Source of the DNA: an uncultured Hyphomicrobiales bacterium
GTDB taxonomy: Bacteria > Pseudomonadota > Alphaproteobacteria > Rhizobiales > Beijerinckiaceae
Length of the DNA stretch: 64,000 nucleotides
Direction: 5' to 3'
NCBI GenBank assembly: GCA_903824185.1
Contig: CAIJVU010000059.1
Coordinates: 1 to 64,000, forward strand
The translations under genes and the position numbers were made by a program. The notes below the pieces were generated by a model. The model searched no databases. It was not told where the DNA came from and worked only from the letters and a program-made list of their open reading frames with translations. Shown one piece after another: positions 26,559 to 36,440 of this stretch (position 1 is the first letter of the stretch; each line of letters opens with the position of its first letter).

Positions 26559-27410
26559 ATGTCAGTATTTGTAAAAAAGATGATATCTCGTTTGTTCATG
26601 CCCTTGACGGTGATGGCAGCCTTGGCTGCAGGGTCTAGCCTGTCACTGGCTCAAGAGCCACCCGCAGCAGGCAAGAGTCCGCGCATCGATGCCATAAAAT
26701 CGGCTGGCGTCTTGCGTGTGGCCGTTCTGTCTAACGCGCCATGGCTCGTTGAAAATACCAGCGGCACAGGCGAAGCATGGGACGGTCCAGCGTGGATTCT
26801 GGCCAAGGAATATGCCCGTTTGCTCGGCGTAAAATTACAAACCGTGCCGGTCTCGCATGAAACCAAAGTGCCTGTCCTCGCATCCAATCAGGCCGATTTG
26901 TCGATCACCGCTCTGGCAGAAACACCCGAACGGCTTAAAGTTGTTGATTTTGTCATTTATTCGCAAACCTCGGTTTGCATGTTTGGGCGTGCCGACAATC
27001 CTAAATTCAGCGGGGCGAAAAAAGTTGATGATCTCAACAATCCCGACATCACCATTGCCTATCTGACAGGCAGCGCTGAGGAAAACTGGGTTAAATCACG
27101 CTTCCCATTGGCCAAATACCGTGCCGTTGGTGGCACAGGGGTTGCTCCTGTTGAGGAAATTGTCGCCAAGCGTGCCGATGCCGCACCGATCAACCGGATT
27201 CCCTATGTGCCGTTAAGTCGCAAGGTCAAAGGCCTTGCTGCGCTTCCCGCAGAAAACAATTGCCAGGGCAGCATGGAGAAGGCCTCTCCTGTGGGTCTTG
27301 CCATCGACAAGAACCAACCGGCATTGCTGGAATGGTTGCGCGATGTGGCCAAAGGCATGCAATCCAAACTCGATGCCGCAGAAAGTGTTGTCGTCAGCAA
27401 GATGGAATAG
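26559..27410 (+). CDS. Family 3 solute-binding protein of the sugar-acid locus transporter
   Basis: A 283-residue periplasmic protein of the amino-acid type (SBP_bac_3). ATG 26559 follows a GGAGGAG ribosome site. Signal peptide with core LFMPLTVMAALAAGSSLSL, cleavage near LAQ. The mature part has AIKSAGVLRVAVLSNAPWL, ILAKEYARLLGVKLQTVPV and ADLSITALAETPERLKVVDF, the usual family blocks. Permease and ATPase genes follow on the same strand. Although the family is named for amino acids, the neighbours (mannonate and pentonate dehydratases) suggest another ligand, perhaps a sugar acid. Confidence 0.85.
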   Translation: MSVFVKKMISRLFMPLTVMAALAAGSSLSLAQEPPAAGKSPRIDAIKSAGVLRVAVLSNAPWLVENTSGTGEAWDGPAWILAKEYARLLGVKLQTVPVSHETKVPVLASNQADLSITALAETPERLKVVDFVIYSQTSVCMFGRADNPKFSGAKKVDDLNNPDITIAYLTGSAEENWVKSRFPLAKYRAVGGTGVAPVEEIVAKRADAAPINRIPYVPLSRKVKGLAALPAENNCQGSMEKASPVGLAIDKNQPALLEWLRDVAKGMQSKLDAAESVVVSKME

Positions 27411-27490
27411 GACGCTTGGGCATGTCGCTGGCTTTGCGACATGCCCTGACTTTCTGTCTTATCGAAGCCCACAATAGGCTGGAGGCATGA

Positions 27491-28159
27491 GTGCCTGATT
27501 TTGACATTTCACCGATTCTGGAGAGTTGGCAGTTTTTGGCCACGGGAATCGGTGTGACCATTTTACTGTCGATTCTCAGCATGGCCGCTTCTGTGCTGTT
27601 TGGAACAGTATTGGGTATTGCGCGGGTTTATGGCTCGCGCTTGTTGCAGCTGGTGATTACATTTTATGTTGATACCATGCGATCCATTCCTGTGTTGGTG
27701 GTGATTGTCTGGATCTATTTTGCAGTTCCCATTTTGACAGGCATCAATTTCCCACCTTTTTGGTCAGCATTGATTGCGATCACGATTCACATCACTGCCT
27801 CGGTTGTCGAAATTGTCCGCGCAGGCATTGAATCAATCCGTGAGGGACAATGCCGCGCGGCTCTAGCGCTCGGCATGTCATGGCCGCAGGTGATCCTCAA
27901 TATCGTTTTGCCACAGGCGGCCATCCGCATGTTGCCAGCGATTGGCTCGGTCTTGTCGGTCACCATCAAGGACACCGCAATTGCCTCGGTAATTGCAGTT
28001 CCAGAATTCATGAAACGAGCCGAAACAGTTGCCTCGCAAAGTTACCAGCCGATGGAGGTCTTCACTTTTGCAATCTTTGTCTATTTCCTGTTGTTGTTTC
28101 CAACCACCCGAACGATCGATTTCATTTACCGGCGCGTGGCACATTTGGGGCGGTCATGA
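27491..28159 (+). CDS. Amino-acid-type ABC transporter permease (first)
   Basis: A 222-residue HisM/GlnP-type inner-membrane permease with about five membrane segments and the EAA loop EIVRAGIESIREGQCRAALA LGMSWPQVILNIVLPQA-type region near residues 100-140. Start GTG 27491, preceded by GGAGG. It overlaps the second permease by four bases (ATGA at 28156-28159), so the two membrane subunits are made together. Confidence 0.88.
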   Translation: MPDFDISPILESWQFLATGIGVTILLSILSMAASVLFGTVLGIARVYGSRLLQLVITFYVDTMRSIPVLVVIVWIYFAVPILTGINFPPFWSALIAITIHITASVVEIVRAGIESIREGQCRAALALGMSWPQVILNIVLPQAAIRMLPAIGSVLSVTIKDTAIASVIAVPEFMKRAETVASQSYQPMEVFTFAIFVYFLLLFPTTRTIDFIYRRVAHLGRS

Positions 28160-28815
28160 CACTGGATTGGTCGATTGTATGGCTTAATAAAGAAGCGCTG
28201 GCCGAAGGCGCATTGATGACCATTGTGCTGACGGTTTTGACCATGAGTCTGGCTGTCCCGTTGGGCATCGTGCTGGCTTTCATGCGGCTTTCCAAATGGC
28301 GCAGCTTGGCGTTATTGAGTCAGTGCTTTGTCGAATTGTTCCGCAATATCCCGCTGATCCTCATTGTCTACTGGTCCTTTTATGTCATTCCGATTTTAAT
28401 TCCGGTTCAATTCTCCGCCTTTACAACGGGGCTGGTGGCGCTTGTGCTGTGTGTATCGGCCTATAATGCGGAAACCTTCCGCGCCGGGATTAATTCCGTA
28501 CGGCATGGACAGACCAATGCGGGACTGGCTTTGGGCATGAGCCAACTTCAGGTGATGAAAGAAATCATTCTGCCACAGGCAGCGCGACGCGTACTACCCA
28601 TCCTTGCAACCACTTGGGTGTCTTTGTTCAAGGATACGTCTCTGGTTTCGGTGATTGCCGTGGGCGAGTTATCACATGTGGCTTTGCAGATTCGTTCGCA
28701 AAGCTTTCGGGTCCTGGAAATGTTGACGGCGATGGCTGTCATTTATTGGATGATGGGCTATCCGCAAGCCAAATTGTCTGACTGGGTTCGCAAGAAATTC
28801 GAGGTCAAGGAATGA
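28156..28815 (+). CDS. Amino-acid-type ABC transporter permease (second)
   Basis: A 219-residue permease of the same family: [20 protein letters not shown] near the N-terminus, [19 protein letters not shown], and the EAA loop [20 protein letters not shown] with [20 protein letters not shown] 28156 sits in the ATGA overlap with the first permease; its own end overlaps the ATPase gene by ATGA (28812-28815). Together they form a heterodimeric channel. Confidence 0.88.
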   Translation: MTLDWSIVWLNKEALAEGALMTIVLTVLTMSLAVPLGIVLAFMRLSKWRSLALLSQCFVELFRNIPLILIVYWSFYVIPILIPVQFSAFTTGLVALVLCVSAYNAETFRAGINSVRHGQTNAGLALGMSQLQVMKEIILPQAARRVLPILATTWVSLFKDTSLVSVIAVGELSHVALQIRSQSFRVLEMLTAMAVIYWMMGYPQAKLSDWVRKKFEVKE

Positions 28816-29585
28816 CTGAACCATCCCCCCTCCGGCGTGCTGCCACACAAAGGCCTTTGCTGGAATATAAACATGTTTGCAAAACCTTCGGTGCTTTTAC
28901 GGCTCTCGATGATATTTCAATCAATATCTATCCCGGAGAAGTTGTGTGCTTTATCGGGCCCTCAGGTTCTGGAAAATCAACCCTGTTGCGCGGCACCAAT
29001 GGGTTGGATCCGTTTGATGGAGGCGAGGTATTTTTTGATGGTCAAATTCTGCCCCGCAAACAAAGCGAGGTCAGGAAAGTCCGCCAGCGCATGGGGATGG
29101 TGTTTCAGAATTTCGAATTATTTCCCCACAAGACCGCTTTGCAAAATGTAGCCATCGGCCCGATCACTGTCCTGAACAAAGACCGCGTAGAGGCCGAGCA
29201 ACAAGCCATGGCCCTCCTTGCCAAAGTCGGACTGGCCGACAAGGCTGATAATTATCCCGTCAATCTTTCAGGCGGGCAGCAGCAACGCGTGGCTATTGCA
29301 CGAGCGCTGGCCATGCAGCCGGAAGTCTTGCTGTTTGATGAACCCACCTCAGCACTTGATCCCGAAACCATCGGCGAGGTGCTCTCTGTGATGAAAGCGC
29401 TAGCCGATGAAGGCCGGACCATGGTGATCGTCACCCATGAAATGAGCTTTGCCCGCCGCGTTGCTGATTGGGTGATCGTGTTCGAGCGCGGCAAGGTGCT
29501 CGAAGAAGGACCGCCCGAACAAATTTTCGAGGCCCCCAAGGTCGAGCGCACCAAGGAATTTCTCAGCCATCTGGGATGGGCCTGA
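28812..29585 (+). CDS. Amino-acid-type ABC transporter ATP-binding protein
   Basis: A 257-residue GlnQ/HisP-type ATPase: Walker [11 protein letters not shown] loop [18 protein letters not shown], signature [15 protein letters not shown], Walker [14 protein letters not shown] and the switch His in [15 protein letters not shown]. Last gene of the transporter set, followed by uxuA about 40 bp on. Confidence 0.92.
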   Translation: MTEPSPLRRAATQRPLLEYKHVCKTFGAFTALDDISINIYPGEVVCFIGPSGSGKSTLLRGTNGLDPFDGGEVFFDGQILPRKQSEVRKVRQRMGMVFQNFELFPHKTALQNVAIGPITVLNKDRVEAEQQAMALLAKVGLADKADNYPVNLSGGQQQRVAIARALAMQPEVLLFDEPTSALDPETIGEVLSVMKALADEGRTMVIVTHEMSFARRVADWVIVFERGKVLEEGPPEQIFEAPKVERTKEFLSHLGWA

Positions 29586-29625
29586 GACCAATTTTCAAAA
29601 CCGATTGTGAAGAACGAGGACATTG

Positions 29626-30822
29626 ATGGAACAAGCATGGCGGTGGTTTGGCCCTGAAGAACCGACGACTTTACGGGATGTCACTCAGACAGGTGCCACA
29701 GGCATTGTAACAGCCTTGCATCATATCAAATATGGAGAGGTCTGGTCCGTTGACGAAATCATGGCCCGCAAAACCATGATTGAGTCCGATCCTGAACTTG
29801 GTTTGCGTTGGAGTGTGGTGGAAAGCCTTCAAATTCCCGAAGCTGTCAAACTGGGCGGCCATAATCTAGAGCCTATGTTTGAAAAATATCGCCAATCAAT
29901 CCGCAATCTTGCCCAATGCGGCATTGACGTCATCTGCTATAATTTCATGACCGTGCAAGACTGGATGCGAACCGAGCATCATTATCCTTTGCCCGGCGGC
30001 GCGCGCGCTTTGCGCTTTAATGCCTATGAATATGCCGCCTTTGATTGTTTCATCCTCAAACGGAGGGGCGCAGAAGCCGATCAAACGCCTGAAGTTCTCG
30101 AGGCTGCAAAGCAATGGTTCGACAAGGCTTCGCAGGCCGATCAGGACAAGTTGTTTGCCAATATCATGGCCGGTTTACCCGGTGCCTTTGAGCGATATGA
30201 TTTGCAAACCCTGCGCGACATTCTGGCCCGGCATTCTCATATTACCAAAGACATGTTGCGCAACAATCTGAAAACTTTTTTGGAAAACATTATTCCAACA
30301 GCAGAGGAATGCGGGGTCAGAATGTGCATCCACCCCGATGATCCACCCCGTCCCCTGCTTGGTTTGCCGCGCATCACCTGCAGCGAAGACGATATCGCTT
30401 TCATTCTGGACTGCGTGCCGTCACAGTCGAACGGGTTGACCTTCTGCACCGGATCGCTTGGGGCCAATGCGTCCAATCATGTGCCGCAAATTGCCTCGCG
30501 CTTCGCTCATAAAATCCATTTTGCCCATTTACGCAATGTCCGCAATTATCCTGACGGCTCCTTCATGGAAGCCGCCCATCTTGATGGCGATGTTGATATG
30601 GTCGCCGTTGTCGAGGTTCTTCTGCGCGAGCAAAAACGCAGGCAAGAGGCAGGGCGCAAGGATTGGCGGATTCCGTTCCGTCCCGATCACGGTCATGAAT
30701 TGCTGGATGATGTGAACAAACCAACCCATCCCGGCTATCCCGCTATTGGGCGCTTGCGTGGCTTGGCTGAAATCCGCGGTGTCATGACAGCCGTTGCCAA
30801 AATACACAATCTGCCAACCTGA
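29626..30822 (+). CDS. uxuA: Mannonate dehydratase
   Basis: Dehydrates D-mannonate to 2-keto-3-deoxy-D-gluconate in the glucuronate branch of hexuronate catabolism. About 398 residues, the usual length. Hallmarks: WRWFGPEEPTTLRDVTQTGA TGIVTALHH-type N-terminus, ICYNFMTVQDWMRTEH, MCIHPDDPPRPLLGLPRI, TFCTGSLGAN, IHFAHLRNV and RPDHGHELLDD, which supply the metal-binding His, Cys and Asp. ATG 29626 has AGGA upstream. Same strand and short gap to the ABC transporter suggest shared control by the GntR protein. Confidence 0.92.
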   Translation: MEQAWRWFGPEEPTTLRDVTQTGATGIVTALHHIKYGEVWSVDEIMARKTMIESDPELGLRWSVVESLQIPEAVKLGGHNLEPMFEKYRQSIRNLAQCGIDVICYNFMTVQDWMRTEHHYPLPGGARALRFNAYEYAAFDCFILKRRGAEADQTPEVLEAAKQWFDKASQADQDKLFANIMAGLPGAFERYDLQTLRDILARHSHITKDMLRNNLKTFLENIIPTAEECGVRMCIHPDDPPRPLLGLPRITCSEDDIAFILDCVPSQSNGLTFCTGSLGANASNHVPQIASRFAHKIHFAHLRNVRNYPDGSFMEAAHLDGDVDMVAVVEVLLREQKRRQEAGRKDWRIPFRPDHGHELLDDVNKPTHPGYPAIGRLRGLAEIRGVMTAVAKIHNLPT

Positions 30823-30930
30823 ACAAATTCGTATGTTACCCTATTAACGGGCCTTTAATGATCTAAAGGAAAAAACCAGAAAACGCTTCTGCTCAGCTAA
30901 ATGTTAAAGGCACATGCACATTTGAAACCC

Positions 30931-33348
30931 TCACAGACGCATTCGAAGCCCATCCGGATCGAATGGTGGTTGTGCCAAAATCAGGGCCGGCACATCACGA
31001 CCAAGAATGGCCACATGGACTGTGGCACCGGGGCGATAGGCTTGCGTTTCGACATAACCGATTGCCAGTGATTTTTCGACGAAATAACCATAACCACCAG
31101 TAGTCACATTGCCAATCGGATTGCCGTTTTCATCGAAAATAGGTTCATTGCCACTGGCATCAACGCCTTGTGCATCAATCTCTATCATGCACATCATAAA
31201 GCGTGGTTGGTTTGCAGAAACGGCCTCCCACGCGGAACGATTGAAAAACTGCTTTTCAGAGCGAACCAAGCCAGCAAGACCACTTTCATGGGGCCAGTAT
31301 TCAGGCGAGTAATCACGTCCCCACGAGCCATACCCTTTTTCAAGCCGCAAACTGCCAAGAGCACGGCTGCCGACAGGGCCGCCTCCTTGTTCTTGGACTG
31401 TTTTGATCAAGGCACCAAAGAGCTGCGCTTGATTGGACTCGCTGCAATAAATTTCCCATCCCAGATCACCCGTAAAGCTAAGGCGCAATGCAATGCAGGA
31501 AATTCCTGCAACGTCTATCTGCTTTGATCGCGCGAAGGGAAACGCGCCATTCGACAGATCCGTATCGGTTAGCTTGGACAAGACCTGTCTTGCCAAAGGC
31601 CCCGCGATATTAAAACCACACATGGCATCTGTCAGACTTAGAAATTCTGTGCCCTCGGGAAGTGGGATTTGTTTGAAAAAGCGCGCATGGAACCGCTCGG
31701 CCATACCTGATCCAAAAATCCGGTAATCGTCGTCTGCCAATTTGGTCACGGTAAAATCACCGGCCACACCGCCATGCACCCCAATCAAGGGGGTAAGACA
31801 GGTCAATCCTGTTTTTGTCGGGATCTTGTTGGCAAACAGAGCGCTCAACCACTCATAGGCACCTGTGCCTTTAACCTGATATTTTGCAAAATTCGAAATA
31901 TCGATAAGACCAACCGTGTTGCGGAGCATACGTGCTTCACGTCCGACCGGATCCCACCAGTTCTGTCTCGTAAATCCGTAGGTTTCCGATTGCGGTTCAC
32001 CCGCCGCCGCATACCACAAAGGATGCTCCCATCCATAGTTGAGGCCAAAAACAGCGCCCATGGATTTTTGACTGTTGTAAATAGGTCGTGTCCGCACGGG
32101 TCGCCCCGCACCGCGCTCTTCATAAGGAAAGTGGATTTTGAAGCGGTTGGCATATTGATCGGCAACGCGCGCTTTGACAAATTGCGGATTGGCCCAAAGA
32201 CCAAACCGCGCCAGATCCCATGCAAAAAGGTCGAGTGATGGCTCGCCATCCACGATCCACTCGGCTGACAGACGTCCCAGACCACCAGACTGTGAAAAGC
32301 CCGGAATAATCCCGTTGCAGCAGAAATAATTATTGAGTTCGGGAACCGGACCGAACAGAGCCGCGCTGTCAGGCGACCAGATCATGGGGCCGTTGATGAC
32401 ACGCTTGATACCAGCCGATCCGACAAGCGGGACACGATCAATCGCGCGAAGAATATTAGGTTCGATGCGCTCAAGATCATCTGGGAAAAGCTCTTGCCCG
32501 AAATCGAGCGGTGTCGATTGTTCGGCCCAAAACCGCATATCCTTTTCATAGGCACCCACCAGAAAGCCCTGTCCTTCCTGGCGCAGATAATATTCCCCAT
32601 CGCGATCTGCCATTGAAGGCAAACGGCGGCCCAGTTCGGCAATTTCGGGGATCGTCTCTGTGACAAAATATTGATGCTCCGTCGGAATAAGCGGGAGATC
32701 AATACCGGCCATGTGCCCCACTTCCCGCGCCCATAAACCGGCAGCATTGATAATCCATTGCGTATGAATGGATCCTTTTTCAGTATCGACGATCCAAGAT
32801 CCATCTTGTTGCGCACGCGTTGCAATCACCGGATTGAATCGCTGGATTTCCGCGCCCATCTGCCGCGCCCCTGTGGCATAGGCATAGGTCACACCTGATG
32901 GATCGACATTGCCTCCGTCGGGTTCGTACATGATGCAGCGGATACCATCAAAATTGACAAAAGGATGGAGCCTCTCTGCCTCGCTGCGGGATATTTCATG
33001 AAACCGCATGCCATAACGGCGCGCTTTTGCAGCCTGAATGCGCAATTGATGTTCGCGCTGTTCGGTTTGGGCAACATATAGTGAACCTTGCTGGAAAATG
33101 CCGCAACTCTGGCCTGTTTCCTGTTCGAGCTGCTTGTATAGCTGCATCGTGTAATGCTGCAGGCGGCTGATATTGGTGTTGTCATGCAAGCCATGAATAT
33201 TGGCTGCCGCATGCCAGGTTGATCCACTCGTCAATTCTGAACGCTCAATCAACACACAATCCGTCCAGCCCTTTTTCGCAAGGTGATAGAGGATCGAGCA
33301 ACCAATTAAGCCACCCCCGATGACAACGGCCTGAGCGTGAGTTCGCAT
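30931..33348 (-). CDS. FAD-dependent oxidoreductase fused to a GcvT domain (sarcosine/dimethylglycine dehydrogenase-like)
   Basis: An 805-residue fusion. The N-terminal ~400 residues are a DAO-type flavin domain (AVVIGGGLIGCSILYHLAKK, then SELTSGSTWHAAANIHGLHD carrying the conserved His next to the FAD site). The C-terminal half is the folate-binding GcvT fold (VGLIDISNFAKYQVKGTGA, LTPLIGVHGGVAGDFTV, RLSFTGDLGWEIY, ALGSLRLEKGYGSWGRDYSP). Such enzymes oxidise N-methyl groups of sarcosine or dimethylglycine and pass the carbon to tetrahydrofolate. ATG 33348 is chosen; an upstream extension of 52 codons lacks homology. It is divergent from the IlvD/Edd gene. The exact N-methylated substrate is not determined. 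Confidence 0.85.
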   Translation of the reverse strand: MRTHAQAVVIGGGLIGCSILYHLAKKGWTDCVLIERSELTSGSTWHAAANIHGLHDNTNISRLQHYTMQLYKQLEQETGQSCGIFQQGSLYVAQTEQREHQLRIQAAKARRYGMRFHEISRSEAERLHPFVNFDGIRCIMYEPDGGNVDPSGVTYAYATGARQMGAEIQRFNPVIATRAQQDGSWIVDTEKGSIHTQWIINAAGLWAREVGHMAGIDLPLIPTEHQYFVTETIPEIAELGRRLPSMADRDGEYYLRQEGQGFLVGAYEKDMRFWAEQSTPLDFGQELFPDDLERIEPNILRAIDRVPLVGSAGIKRVINGPMIWSPDSAALFGPVPELNNYFCCNGIIPGFSQSGGLGRLSAEWIVDGEPSLDLFAWDLARFGLWANPQFVKARVADQYANRFKIHFPYEERGAGRPVRTRPIYNSQKSMGAVFGLNYGWEHPLWYAAAGEPQSETYGFTRQNWWDPVGREARMLRNTVGLIDISNFAKYQVKGTGAYEWLSALFANKIPTKTGLTCLTPLIGVHGGVAGDFTVTKLADDDYRIFGSGMAERFHARFFKQIPLPEGTEFLSLTDAMCGFNIAGPLARQVLSKLTDTDLSNGAFPFARSKQIDVAGISCIALRLSFTGDLGWEIYCSESNQAQLFGALIKTVQEQGGGPVGSRALGSLRLEKGYGSWGRDYSPEYWPHESGLAGLVRSEKQFFNRSAWEAVSANQPRFMMCMIEIDAQGVDASGNEPIFDENGNPIGNVTTGGYGYFVEKSLAIGYVETQAYRPGATVHVAILGRDVPALILAQPPFDPDGLRMRL

Positions 33349-33564
33349 GCTGGTATTCCTTTTATTCAGCAACGATGAACATGACCTATGATGATGAAGA
33401 TGGATTGATATTTTTTGCTTAATGCATTCATAATGACCGTGATTATCAATAGTTTCAGGCCTTGAGCAACAAATTTGCGTGTTGATCATGGTGGCCAATG
33501 TCATTTTCTACTATAAGATAGTCTTGCTCAATCAGTTTTCTTTTCCATCACACTATAGGGCATC

Positions 33565-35289
33565 ATGACAAACGGCATCCGGAAACAACTTCGCAGTCAA
33601 GCCTGGTTCGGTAAAGCGGATAAAGATGGTTTCATTCACCGCAGCTGGATGAAAAATCAGGGCCTGCCCCATCACCTTTTCGATGGCCGACCGGTTATCG
33701 GCATTTGCAATACGTGGTCCGAATTAACCCCCTGCAATGCGCATTTCCGTGAACTCGCCGAATATGTCAAACGCGGCGTTTATGAAGCCGGCGGTTTTCC
33801 GGTAGAATTTCCAGTGATGTCGCTGGGCGAATCCAACTTACGCCCGACCGCCATGCTGTTTCGTAATCTTGCATCAATGGATGTTGAGGAATCCATTCGG
33901 GCCAATCCGATCGATGGTGTTGTTTTGATGATGGGCTGCGACAAGACTACGCCCGCTTTGCTGATGGGCGCTGCCAGCTGCAATTTGCCAACTATTGGCG
34001 TATCTGGTGGGCCCATGTTGAACGGCCGCTATAAAGATAAAATCATTGGTTCTGGCACCGGTGTTTGGCAGATGTCTGAATCTGTGCGCGCCGGACAAAT
34101 GAGCATGCAAGAATTCACGGATGCCGAAGCCAGTATGAACCGGTCGCGCGGTCATTGCATGACCATGGGAACGGCCTCAACCATGGCCTCAATGGTCGAG
34201 GCGCTTGGCATGTCGCTTCCACATAATGCGGCGATCCCTGCCGTCGACGCCCGCCGTCAAGTTCTGGCTCATATGTCGGGCAGACGGATTGTCGAGATGG
34301 TGAATGAAGACCTTACCATGGATAAAATCTTGACACGCAAGGCTTTCGAAAATGCAATTCGCGTAAATGCCGCCATCGGCGGCTCTACAAACGCTGTGGT
34401 TCATTTGCTGGCGATTGCCGGTCGCTTGGGTGTCCCTCTCACCCTTGAAGATTGGGATGCAATCGGTTCTGACATCCCTTGTTTATTGAACCTGCAGCCC
34501 TCTGGCGAATATTTGATGGAAGACCTTTATTATGCGGGCGGCATCCCCGCTGTGATCCGCGAACTTGATCAATGGATCCATCACGATGCCCTGACCGTCA
34601 ATGGATCCACCATCGGCGCCAATAATGCGGGAGCGGAATGCTATGATCGCAAAGTGATCTTGCCTTTGGATGCCCCCTTCAAGGACAAAGCCGGCATCGC
34701 AGTCCTCAAAGGCAATCTTGCTCCAAACGGCGCCATCATCAAACCTTCGGCATCCACACCCTCCTTGTTGGTGCATCGTGGACGTGCCGTTGTTTTTGAA
34801 AATATTGAAGATCTGCATGCCCGCATCAATGACGAGCAATTGGATATTGATGAACACTGCATCATGGTGCTTAAAGGCGCTGGTCCCAAAGGTTATCCCG
34901 GTTTTGCAGAGGTTGGAAACATGCCTTTGCCTCCCAAAGTCTTGCGTAAGGGGATCACCGATATGGTTCGGATTTCCGATGGCCGAATGAGTGGAACGGC
35001 ATATGGCACGGTGGTTTTGCATGTATCGCCCGAGGCTGCTGTCGGCGGGCCGCTGGCATTGGTCCAAAATGGCGACCTGATTGAACTTGATGTTCCCGGG
35101 CGGCGGTTACATCTTGACATCAGCGATGCAGAACTGGCCCGTCGTAAAGCGCTATGGGTTGCCCCTTTGTCACCACAGCGCGGCTGGCATAAAATTTATG
35201 TGGATGGCGTGCAACAAGCCCATCTCGGTGCCGACCTTGAAGTCCTTGCGGGGGGAAGTGGGGCAGATGTGCCTCGCGATTCCCACTAG
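33565..35289 (+). CDS. IlvD/Edd-family sugar-acid dehydratase, L-arabinonate dehydratase-like
   Basis: A 574-residue iron-sulfur dehydratase. The three cluster cysteines are C57 (ELTPCNAH), C125 (MMGCDKTTP) and C198 (RSRGHCMTMG); the spacing equals that recalled for Rhizobium L-arabinonate dehydratase (59/127/200). The N-terminal RKQLRSQAWFGKADKDGFIH RSWMKNQG-type segment also fits the aldonate branch rather than IlvD or Edd. The likely reaction is dehydration of a pentonate or hexonate to its 2-keto-3-deoxy acid. It is divergent from the FAD/GcvT gene and downstream of the uxuA block. Confidence 0.85.
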   Translation: MTNGIRKQLRSQAWFGKADKDGFIHRSWMKNQGLPHHLFDGRPVIGICNTWSELTPCNAHFRELAEYVKRGVYEAGGFPVEFPVMSLGESNLRPTAMLFRNLASMDVEESIRANPIDGVVLMMGCDKTTPALLMGAASCNLPTIGVSGGPMLNGRYKDKIIGSGTGVWQMSESVRAGQMSMQEFTDAEASMNRSRGHCMTMGTASTMASMVEALGMSLPHNAAIPAVDARRQVLAHMSGRRIVEMVNEDLTMDKILTRKAFENAIRVNAAIGGSTNAVVHLLAIAGRLGVPLTLEDWDAIGSDIPCLLNLQPSGEYLMEDLYYAGGIPAVIRELDQWIHHDALTVNGSTIGANNAGAECYDRKVILPLDAPFKDKAGIAVLKGNLAPNGAIIKPSASTPSLLVHRGRAVVFENIEDLHARINDEQLDIDEHCIMVLKGAGPKGYPGFAEVGNMPLPPKVLRKGITDMVRISDGRMSGTAYGTVVLHVSPEAAVGGPLALVQNGDLIELDVPGRRLHLDISDAELARRKALWVAPLSPQRGWHKIYVDGVQQAHLGADLEVLAGGSGADVPRDSH

Positions 35290-35427
35290 ACTTACCTGAT
35301 TGCAGAAAGTGATCCTTTTATGCCGCATCAGGTCAACACGCTTGCGGCATCACGCGTGTCATTCGTATAATCGTATGACGTACAAAACAAGAACCGCAAC
35401 AAACATCGGGAAAGAGTGTAAAAATGG
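35290..35427 (+). terminator. Intergenic hairpin after the dehydratase gene
   Basis: An 8-bp stem (ATGCCGCA 35320-35327 with TGCGGCAT 35343-35350) lies 31 bp past the dehydratase stop. It lacks a U tract, so it is a weak terminator candidate. The rest of this gap shows nothing recognisable until the dispersed repeat. Confidence 0.35.
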
Positions 35428-35484
35428 CGCGCCACGAATGACCAAACTGATAACATCTATGTTGTTGATTTTGAATTATAAATC
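35428..35484 (+). repeat. Dispersed repeat, left copy
   Basis: The core AACTGATAACATCTATG followed by TTGTTGA (35445-35468) recurs with one mismatch at 45736-45760, and weaker similarity extends on both sides over about 55 bp. Both copies lie in the same orientation in intergenic DNA and bracket a 10.3-kb gene cluster. Confidence 0.6.
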
Positions 35485-35604
35485 TCACACAAATTGTAAA
35501 CATATCACAGACTCTCTGAGCATATAAGCGGAAGCTTTCTGCTCTTGCAGGCCCAAAGTTGCGTGGTACCTCAGTCTCAATTGGCTGTGACTGCGGGCCT
35601 TGTG

Positions 35605-36429
35605 TTATGTCTTTCCAGACAGATGGTCGAGAAAACGGCGTGTCGCTTCCATGCCGAGCCGCGCACGCTCCAGATGGCTCAGGGCTTGGTCACCCTTGTG
35701 CGGTGTCTCGACGCTGATCGGCAAATCAGCGGGCAGCACGGCCATCAATTCGCGCAACCATAATGCGCCCTCGCCCGGCATCATCCGCTCGCCGCGCGCC
35801 TCTACGATGCAATCGGCATTGGTGGCGGGTTGACGGGCTGGTGCATCGCATAATTGCAGATAACGCACCAAACCCAAAGGCAAGGCCTTCACCGCGTCCG
35901 GACTGCCACCAGAGCGCGACAGATGCAATGCATCAAGTAGAATTCCCACCGACTCCCGTTTTGTCGCAGCCGCAAGGCGTGCGGCGTCTTCTATGGTTGC
36001 AGCCGCGCGCCAACGCATGAATTCGATAGCCATATCGATCTTGAATCCGGCAGCGATATCGGCAACGCGACCAAGATTGTCGGCAGCCCGGCTGAAATCA
36101 TTATCCTCACACGTGATCTGCATCAACGGCATCGACAATTCGGCCGCTGTTTCCAGTACCGGCTTCCATGTCTCCATATCGGTGTCAGGCAACAAACTGA
36201 ACACTTCGCCATCAAGAAAGCGAACACCAAGATCTGTTCCCATTGTCTTGATCTCGCGGATCAGTGGCTTATTGCCAACAATCGGATGGGCCAGGTCAAG
36301 CCCGTGGGGGGCAATGATCCGCAGGCCTGCCGCGTCATAGCCAGTTTGGGCGGCAATCCTGACATGCTCGCGCGGCTCGCAACCCTGCACCGTCAAAAAA
36401 GCAAGCGACAGCATATTATTGGCATACAT
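35605..36429 (-). CDS. TIM-barrel sugar phosphate isomerase/epimerase-like protein, paralog 1
   Basis: A 274-residue AP_endonuc_2/xylose-isomerase-like barrel. Shared blocks with the protein at 42287-43111 include LSLAFLT at the N-terminus, the aromatic-rich AGYD..GLRL, IAIEFMRW-type strand, LLDALHLSRSGG (metal-binding Asp-His), LQLCDAPARQP, GERMMPGEGALWL and PISVETPH. The family covers epimerases and dehydratases including 3-dehydroshikimate dehydratases, so the reaction cannot be fixed. The upstream SDR gene ends 11 bp before it: the two form an operon. Confidence 0.75.
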   Translation of the reverse strand: MYANNMLSLAFLTVQGCEPREHVRIAAQTGYDAAGLRIIAPHGLDLAHPIVGNKPLIREIKTMGTDLGVRFLDGEVFSLLPDTDMETWKPVLETAAELSMPLMQITCEDNDFSRAADNLGRVADIAAGFKIDMAIEFMRWRAAATIEDAARLAAATKRESVGILLDALHLSRSGGSPDAVKALPLGLVRYLQLCDAPARQPATNADCIVEARGERMMPGEGALWLRELMAVLPADLPISVETPHKGDQALSHLERARLGMEATRRFLDHLSGKT

Positions 36430-36440
36430 GGATCACATCC

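Noticed and set aside
27850-28155. Upstream extension of the second permease gene
   Set aside because: It reads out of frame through the first permease; the ATGA overlap at 28156 gives the proper start.
33510-33522. ACTAT-AAG-ATAGT dyad between the divergent FAD/GcvT and dehydratase genes
   Set aside because: Short AT-rich dyads arise easily; no regulator gene is adjacent and the GntR site is not similar, so I do not call it an operator.
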